A stretch of DNA of 11,055 nucleotides from an uncultured Eubacteriales bacterium. GTDB taxonomy: Bacteria; Bacillota_A; Clostridia; Christensenellales; Aristaeellaceae. Location of the stretch: assembly GCA_900313545.1 (NCBI GenBank), contig OMRS01000160.1, positions 1 through 11,055 of the forward strand, written 5' to 3'. Shown one piece after another: positions 7,401 to 11,055 of this stretch (the first letter of the stretch is position 1; each line of letters starts with the position of its first letter). The translations under genes were made by a program, and so were the position numbers. Below the pieces are notes generated by a model. It was given only the letters and a program-made list of their open reading frames with translations, was not told the origin of the DNA and searched no databases.

Positions 7401-7438
7401 TTAACAAATTGTTAATGCACTTCACACTTTATTAACAA
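7401..7438 (+). promoter_or_regulatory. TTAACAA/TTGTTAA repeat cluster, possible operator upstream of the divIC-like gene
   Basis: A 15-bp near-palindrome has TTAACAA (7401-7407), one central A, and TTGTTAA (7409-7415). A third TTAACAA copy is at 7432-7438, 13 nt before the next start codon. The short AT-rich tract stands out from GC-rich flanks and presumably includes the promoter, though no box pair is convincing (TTGTTA, 17 nt, TTAACA is the best). A DNA-binding protein with TTGTTAA-type half-sites could act here. Confidence 0.4.
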
Positions 7439-7451
7439 CTCTGGAGGATCC

Positions 7452-7745
7452 ATGATCACTTCTTCATCACCAAAACCCCTGCCCCTCTTCCGAATCCTGG
7501 CCGTGATTCTTCTGTGCATCGCGGCCGGTCTGATTCTCGCCATTCTTCAGGTTCCGGACCTGTCCGGCGAGGTGGAGCAGGCCCGAATGGAACTGCTCAG
7601 CGCACAGCAGGAAAACGCGCGCCTGCTGCGTGAGCTGGAGGTGACCCAGTCCGCCTCCTTTATCGAAACCTCCGCCAGGGAACGCTACGGATATGCCTAT
7701 CCGGGAGAAATCATTTACGAACCCGTCATCCGCACAGACGGCTGA
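7452..7745 (+). CDS. Septum formation initiator family protein (DivIC/FtsB-like)
   Basis: 97 aa, in the normal size range. A short cytoplasmic N-terminus is followed by one membrane segment (about residues 13-33, FRILAVILLCIAAGLILAIL). A coiled coil rich in Glu, Leu and Gln follows (about 38-65). The ending SFIETSARERYGYAYPGEIIYEP matches the DivIC/FtsB signature (hydrophobic-E-x-x-AR-x-x-YGYx-x-PGE). Such bitopic proteins join FtsL and FtsQ/DivIB in the divisome and activate septal peptidoglycan synthesis. GGAGG lies 4 nt before ATG. In many Firmicutes divIC sits with yabP/yabQ; here it stands alone, so DivIC versus another family member cannot be settled. Confidence 0.87.
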   Translation: MITSSSPKPLPLFRILAVILLCIAAGLILAILQVPDLSGEVEQARMELLSAQQENARLLRELEVTQSASFIETSARERYGYAYPGEIIYEPVIRTDG

Positions 7746-7852
7746 CCGCCGCTCCTCCCGGCAGCACGCAGTTTATCCGCAGCAGGCACAGATGACCGGT
7801 CAGCTTCTCCCGTTTCGCCCTGCCCCGCGCGGTTGTCCTTCTCTTCAACAAC

Positions 7853-7882
7853 AAAACGGTGTACCTTGCGGTACACCGTTTT
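7853..7882. terminator. Perfect bidirectional intrinsic terminator
   Basis: A perfect 13-bp stem AAAACGGTGTACC / GGTACACCGTTTT (7853-7865 with 7870-7882) closes a TTGC loop. T-rich tails follow on both strands (TTTTATTTCATTT on plus, TTTTGTTGTT on minus). It lies between the convergent divIC-like and ferredoxin genes and should end both transcripts. Confidence 0.9.
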
Positions 7883-7914
7883 ATTTCATTTACCTGTGAC
7901 TGATCTGTCCGAAA

Positions 7915-8085
7915 TTACTCCTGGGAAGGAGCTCCAACGGGGCAGTTCGCCTCGCAGGCGCCGCACTCAATGCAGGTATCCGCATCGATCACGTACTTGC
8001 CGTCGCCTTCGCTGATCGCATTCACGGGGCAGTTGCTGGCGCAGGCGCCGCAGGAAATGCAATCGTCAGAAATCTTATATGCCAT
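7915..8085 (-). CDS. 2[4Fe-4S] ferredoxin
   Basis: 56 aa bacterial (clostridial-type) ferredoxin, a soluble low-potential electron carrier. Two complete CxxCxxCxxxCP motifs are visible: Cys9, 12, 15, 19 and Cys38, 41, 44, 48, each set supplying ligands across two cubane clusters in the pseudo-twofold fold. The ATG at 8085 is chosen over an upstream in-frame GTG at 8100, because GGAGGTG lies 6 nt before the ATG and homologues begin MAY-I. It is monocistronic, with its own promoter and shared terminator. Its redox partner cannot be told from the context. Confidence 0.96.
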   Translation of the reverse strand: MAYKISDDCISCGACASNCPVNAISEGDGKYVIDADTCIECGACEANCPVGAPSQE

Positions 8086-8130
8086 GATTTTCACCTCCAC
8101 GTGACAGGCTTTTGCCCGTCTTACGGGGAT

Positions 8131-8159
8131 ATTTTACCATAGGCCATGACAAATTGCAA
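8131..8159 (-). promoter_or_regulatory. Ferredoxin promoter
   Basis: On the minus strand TTGCAA (8154-8159), a 17-nt spacer and TAAAAT (8131-8136) form a good sigma-A promoter, about 45 nt before the ferredoxin ATG. A small CCCGT / ACGGG hairpin follows in the leader. Confidence 0.7.
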
Positions 8160-8160
8160 G

Positions 8161-8185
8161 TTGAGAGGATATGAATAATCCTCAA
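8161..8185. repeat. Imperfect inverted repeat just upstream of the ferredoxin promoter
   Basis: TTGAGAGGAT and ATCCTCAA form an 8-bp inverted repeat with a 2-nt bulge, 1 nt upstream of the ferredoxin -35 box. The position suits an activator or repressor site; there is no T-run after it, so it is unlikely to be a terminator. Confidence 0.35.
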
Positions 8186-8482
8186 TTCAATCAAAAACAG
8201 GACTATATATATTACATACGTGTATGTTTACGGTACATAATGTGACAGACCCGCATGTCATGATCGTCGGGCACTTTCTATGTTTTGTCAAGCGGATTTG
8301 TTATGGCGTTCCATTAAAACCAGCTTACAATAATATATAGAATTCCTGCACTCATTATTTAAAATGTGGTGTTTTTCTGCAGACCAATCCCTGAAGGGGA
8401 GACATACATCCGTTCAACGGCATTCTACACATGTCAACTGCTGAATATGGCCAATCTCGAATGGACAGGATTCAAAAACCTG

Positions 8483-8511
8483 TTGATATTTCAACACCAT
8501 TCAGTTATAAT
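8483..8511 (+). promoter_or_regulatory. Near-consensus promoter pointing into the opposite strand of the 124-aa gene
   Basis: TTGATA (8483-8488), exactly 17 nt, then a perfect TATAAT (8506-8511). Transcription would begin near 8518 and run antisense through the terminator and coding region of the minus-strand gene at 8616-8990. An AGGTGG lies just before ATG at 8556, but the frame that follows is mostly the complement of that gene, so an antisense or outward-reading transcript is more likely than a protein. Confidence 0.6.
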
Positions 8512-8579
8512 AAATATCGATAATACTGCATAACGAACTCGTTTCGAGGTGGACTATGGCATCATGTCCTTTGGGGCAC

Positions 8580-8618
8580 AAAAATGATTCCCCGGTTTTC
8601 TGCTCCCTCCGGGAATCA
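8580..8618 (-). terminator. Terminator of the 124-aa gene
   Basis: Stem TGATTCCCGG / CCGGGGAATCA with a one-base bulge (8609-8618 with 8585-8595), followed on the minus strand by TTTTTG. The stop codon of the gene is part of the stem. Confidence 0.8.
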
Positions 8619-8990
8619 CTGCGTCAGCCTGGAGATCAGTGCACCGAGCTGCTGCTGCAGTTTCTGCATCGATTGAACCGTTTCATCCCGTTCCTTCTCC
8701 ATCGCCTGAATCTGCTTTTGAAGGCCGCTGACAGATATCCTCGTTTTTTCCAGCTCGAGGACAGCCGCTTCATATTTCGCCTGGTATGAATCCGGGTCCT
8801 GCGTCTGCTCATTTTTCTTTCTGCCCCGCTTGCCGCTTGAAGGGATAATCTCTCTGGTCACGGGGTCCACTCTGCCAAGATACGTGCGTTTGGGTACCGA
8901 GTACCCTTTTTCCGGGTCCCATTTCGCCTCTGACTTGTAAGCTGTGATCACGCCGGTTTTTGAGTTTGTGTAGTAAACAATACTAGCCAT
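8616..8990 (-). CDS. Small protein resembling the N-terminal part or companion of IS4/IS1634-type transposases
   Basis: 124 aa. Residues 1-50 (MASIVYYTNSKTGVITAYKS, then PKRTYLGRVDPVTREIIP) resemble the leading segment seen in Firmicutes IS4/IS1634-like transposases and small proteins near them; this is from memory of the family. A basic GKRGRKK stretch follows near 53, then a long charged coiled coil (about 70-120, with repeated Glu, Gln, Lys and Leu). No DDE catalytic domain is present and no transposase follows; a terminator closes the gene immediately. Start ATG 8990 has GGGAGGT 7 nt upstream. It may be an orphan IS accessory gene, a truncated transposase, or a domesticated DNA-binding/oligomerising protein. 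Protein-coding is likely; function is unknown. Confidence 0.65.
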   Translation of the reverse strand: MASIVYYTNSKTGVITAYKSEAKWDPEKGYSVPKRTYLGRVDPVTREIIPSSGKRGRKKNEQTQDPDSYQAKYEAAVLELEKTRISVSGLQKQIQAMEKERDETVQSMQKLQQQLGALISRLTQ

Positions 8991-9226
8991 GGAATTTACC
9001 TCCCTGAGCAGAAATAATGCAGCATATCCGTATGGAATGTCAGGAGAATCCGGGGCCCTGCATCAGATCGTCACGCTTCGCCAGCAGGCACCCCCCTCCC
9101 TCCGGAGGGAGCTCCCGGTCTTTGCCGCTTTTTTGCTCCGCAGACCGTTTTCTTCTGCGGAATTCTGTTGAAACAATCATCTTTGGGGGTGCTAGTGCCG
9201 GATCCGGCAAAGGAAGAAAAGATGAT
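8991..9226 (-). promoter_or_regulatory. Predicted long structured leader of the 124-aa gene
   Basis: Between the predicted start of transcription (about 9226) and the ATG lie about 236 nt with dense symmetry. ATCATCTTT / AAAGATGAT (9176-9184 with 9218-9226) encloses a perfect 14-bp palindrome (9196-9209, TGCCGGATCCGGCA). TCCGCAGA / TCTGCGGA forms a hairpin (9137-9144 with 9154-9161). CGGTCT (9116-9121) can pair with AGACCG (9142-9147), which overlaps that hairpin and competes with it. A 16-bp palindrome CTCCCTCCGGAGGGAG (9096-9111) overlaps GGGAGCTCCC (9107-9116). No protein gene is supported here. Confidence 0.4.
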
Positions 9227-9232
9227 ATGTCT

Positions 9233-9261
9233 ATTCTACCAACAAGGAATACTCCCTGCAA
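9233..9261 (-). promoter_or_regulatory. Predicted promoter of the 124-aa gene
   Basis: On the minus strand TTGCAG (9256-9261), 17 nt, TAGAAT (9233-9238). The predicted start near 9226 coincides with the first base of the 9-bp helix that opens the structured leader. Confidence 0.55.
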
Positions 9262-9607
9262 TACAAATTCCGGATGCAATCTGCAGGTCCCAAAAAAATC
9301 TGCAGGACTGGCTGTCATTTGCCTCCTTTGTCCCGGGAGCGATGTGATTTCAAAATCAAAGCGGTGCCGCCCTGCAGGGATCAGCGTTTATTCACCACCA
9401 CCCTGAAGGCCTGCGTTTTTATGCAAAACGGATCTCTGTCCCATTTTCAGTCTGAATCCGCCTGTGAGGCACATGCCTCCGGCTCCTTGATGCAGTCAAC
9501 CGCCGGCAGGAAAGACATGAACCGGGCGAATAGGCGTCTCCGCCTTTGGGCCAGGAGGAGCCTGATGCACTTCCCCGCTCCGCGCCGGGTGAACGGGCCG
9601 CAATATG
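9262..9607. other. Intergenic stretch without a gene
   Basis: About 350 bases upstream of the 124-aa gene's promoter and downstream of the peptidase terminator. A 10-bp direct repeat AATCTGCAGG occurs at 9278-9287 and 9297-9306, and there are minor hairpins such as GAGGC / GCCTC near 9466-9479 and AGGCG / CGCCT near 9533-9546. The open frames here lack ribosome sites and family resemblance; I see nothing else. Confidence 0.5.
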
Positions 9608-9634
9608 GAAAGGGCGCCCCCGAAGGGACGCCCT
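9608..9634 (-). terminator. Terminator of the M13 peptidase gene with UUCG tetraloop
   Basis: On the minus strand AGGGCGTCCC, loop TTCG, GGGGCGCCCT (9625-9634 with 9611-9620) gives 10 pairs including one wobble, with the very stable C(UUCG)G loop, then TTTCC. It lies 43 nt after the peptidase stop. Confidence 0.8.
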
Positions 9635-9677
9635 CAAAAAGTCCGGACTGAATCTGCCTTTGTATTTCCGACGGGCT

Positions 9678-11055
9678 TTACCAGATGGCCACCCTGTCTT
9701 CCGGAGCAAGGTACATGCCGTCGCCCTCGGTGATGCCATAGAAGTTCAAAAACTCGTCAAACTGCTGGAGCGTGGCGTTGACACGCAGGTAGCCCATGGG
9801 GTGCTCGTTGTTGATCTGCAGGTAAGCCATCTGCAGGGACTGCTTGGTGAACCATACATCCGCAAGGGAGCGGAAGAAGGTGTCGTAATCAAAATTCTCC
9901 TTCGTTGCCGCAATGCGCAGCATGACCCGCATGCCGCCCATATCCGCTCCGGCTTCGCCGGTCATGATGCTGCCGTAGAAATTCTGTCCCTTCCAGGGAT
10001 GCATGTTGTTGTAGTAATCGACCATCTTCTGGTTGCGTGCGAGGAAGGCATTGTAATCCTCCTCCGTCCACCAGTTGCTCATGTTGCCGTCCTTGTCAAA
10101 CTGGGATCCGCTGGAGTCAAAGGCATGAGAAATTTCGTGTCCGATCACCCAGCCGAGCTTGCCGTAGAGCTCCTCGTCGCTCATGTCGCTTCTGTACAGT
10201 TCTCCCTGACAGAACGCGCCAAAGATAAACATGGTGTTGGTCACCTTGTAATACATGCAGTTCACGGTGTTCGGAGGCATGACCCACCTCGAGTTGTCAA
10301 TGGGCTCGGAGAACTCCCTGACGCTCTGGGCAATGCTGAAGGAGGCAATGCGTTTTTCAGCCTCCCAAAGCGTGCCGCCCTCATCCTTTGAGGCAAAGTT
10401 CAGTTCATCGCAGGCATACTTGCTCCAGTCATCCGGATAAAGGACTTCCTTTCCCATGGCTTCCAGTTTCTCAATGGCCTTGGCCTTCGTCTCATCGGAG
10501 AGGAAGTCCGCATTGTTGATCACGCCATGATAGGCCTCGATAATCTCGTCAACCAGCGAGGAAATGCGGTCCTTATCCTCCTGACGCAGATAGGTCTCGC
10601 TGTAGAGCCTTGCGACCGGCCAGACAAGCTTTCCCGCCACATCCGGCGCGAAAGCGTCCTCATCCGGCAGCATGCCGCTGGAGCCGTAAACCGCGTTGTC
10701 CCTGGCAACGGACCACTCATAGCACTCCCGGTCAAGGGTCCTGGCGGAACCGAGTGCGCCCCCGACGATCATGTAATCCCTGATCATGGGAAGATTTTCT
10801 TCGGTGTAGAGCTCATTGAGCTTCTGCAGGTAGCCGGGACTCGTGACCATATACTTGTCGGTCTTCGGGAAGCCCAGGTGGGCGATCATCTCCAGAACCG
10901 GAAGCCTGTCCTGCAGCTTCTCCAGTTCGTCATAGGAATAGATGTTGTAGATCTTGGAGAGATAATCCGGCTTTTTCTGATCCTCGTTGGTGGCGACGGC
11001 CGGTGCCAGTGCCGTCTCAAAAGCAAAGCAGTTGTCAATCTTCTTCTGCGCTTCC
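9678..11055 (-). CDS. M13 (neprilysin/PepO) family zinc metallopeptidase, N-terminus outside window
   Basis: The frame is open to the right edge and shows the C-terminal 458 residues of a protein normally about 630-700 aa. The zinc site is complete: HEISH in VIGHEISHAFDSSGSQFDKD (codons at 10125-10139) and GEAGADMGG (9942-9959, Glu the third ligand and Asp its support; the usual motif is GENIAD). The substrate-binding VNxxYY region reads VNCMYY, and the C-terminus has RVNATLQQF and MYLAPEDRVAIW, the normal family ending. M13 enzymes cleave oligopeptides on the amino side of hydrophobic residues; bacterial PepO-type members are cytoplasmic or exported. Any signal peptide or lipobox would be beyond the edge. 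ATG at 10889 is internal, as family sequence continues upstream. It has its own terminator. Confidence 0.95.
   Translation of the reverse strand, partial: EAQKKIDNCFAFETALAPAVATNEDQKKPDYLSKIYNIYSYDELEKLQDRLPVLEMIAHLGFPKTDKYMVTSPGYLQKLNELYTEENLPMIRDYMIVGGALGSARTLDRECYEWSVARDNAVYGSSGMLPDEDAFAPDVAGKLVWPVARLYSETYLRQEDKDRISSLVDEIIEAYHGVINNADFLSDETKAKAIEKLEAMGKEVLYPDDWSKYACDELNFASKDEGGTLWEAEKRIASFSIAQSVREFSEPIDNSRWVMPPNTVNCMYYKVTNTMFIFGAFCQGELYRSDMSDEELYGKLGWVIGHEISHAFDSSGSQFDKDGNMSNWWTEEDYNAFLARNQKMVDYYNNMHPWKGQNFYGSIMTGEAGADMGGMRVMLRIAATKENFDYDTFFRSLADVWFTKQSLQMAYLQINNEHPMGYLRVNATLQQFDEFLNFYGITEGDGMYLAPEDRVAIW

Larger units (their letters stand above)
8160..8560. other. AT-rich, gene-poor stretch (possible remnant of foreign DNA)
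   Basis: About 400 bases without a recognisable gene and clearly richer in A and T than either side (for example ACTATATATATTACATAC near 8202). It holds a short palindrome ACATAC-GT-GTATGT (8214-8227), a strong plus-strand promoter near its right end, and one plus-strand frame open for about 60 codons (about 8360-8540) with no credible start or family. The composition and the neighbouring transposase-like gene suggest a decayed mobile element; no terminal repeats or target duplication were found. Confidence 0.45.

Noticed and set aside
7401..7415. Canonical Rex operator
   Set aside because: The half-sites are in the opposite order with a 1-nt centre, unlike TTGTTAA-N4-TTAACAA.
8171..8245. 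A 24-aa plus-strand mini-gene starting MNNPQFNQKQ
   Set aside because: GAGAGG is only 2 nt from the ATG, too close, and the frame overlaps the inverted repeat; no family is recognised.
8556..8789. Plus-strand frame of 77 codons with an AGGTGG before ATG and a good promoter upstream
   Set aside because: Most of it is the complement of the 124-aa gene and the peptide shows no domain. I kept the promoter but not the protein.
9040..9318. Minus-strand frame of 92 codons
   Set aside because: It spans the structured leader and promoter of the 124-aa gene, lacks a ribosome site, and resembles nothing.
1..11055. tRNA, rRNA genes or CRISPR arrays
   Set aside because: No T-loop-like GGTTCGAATCC pattern, rRNA stretch or regularly spaced repeat was seen on either strand by eye.

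Overview
The window looks like the chromosome of a GC-rich member of the Firmicutes, most likely a gut-type Clostridia (Lachnospiraceae or Oscillospiraceae-like). The evidence is strong GGAGG-type ribosome binding sites before nearly every gene, a DivIC/FtsB-type division protein, a QueH-type epoxyqueuosine reductase, a small 2[4Fe-4S] ferredoxin and sigma-A-like promoters. No gene allows a species call, and the genus is inference.

Left part (1-5972, all on the minus strand): an incomplete REC-GGDEF-EAL-GGDEF signalling protein runs off the left edge. Its EAL phosphodiesterase site is intact, while both GGDEF signatures and parts of the receiver site are altered. To its right is a compact L-arabinose operon, read right to left as araB (L-ribulokinase, FGGY family), araA (L-arabinose isomerase) and araD (L-ribulose-5-phosphate 4-epimerase). 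Gaps are 14 and 10 nt, a -10 box lies before araB, and GC-rich hairpins follow araD. Together the three enzymes turn L-arabinose into D-xylulose 5-phosphate. No transporter or AraR-like regulator is in the window.

Middle (5973-8160): a 618-nt divergent gap separates araB from queH. It contains a well-spaced plus-strand promoter with an inverted repeat filling its spacer, then a predicted leader of about 230 nt that can form several hairpins before queH, which starts with TTG. Two terminator-like hairpins follow queH. Next is a TTAACAA-rich possible operator, a DivIC/FtsB-like gene, a perfect 13-bp bidirectional terminator, and a convergent minus-strand ferredoxin gene with its own promoter.

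Right part (8160-11055): an AT-rich, gene-poor stretch carries a near-consensus plus-strand promoter pointing into a 124-aa minus-strand gene. That protein resembles the N-terminal part, or a companion protein, of IS4/IS1634-type transposases, but no transposase is present. The gene has its own promoter, a predicted structured leader of about 236 nt with competing pairings, and a terminator. The window ends with the C-terminal 458 residues of an M13 (neprilysin/PepO) zinc metallopeptidase on the minus strand, with its terminator.

The least explained parts are the two long structured leaders (before queH and before the 124-aa gene), the AT-rich island with its antisense promoter, and the altered receiver/GGDEF sites of the signalling protein.
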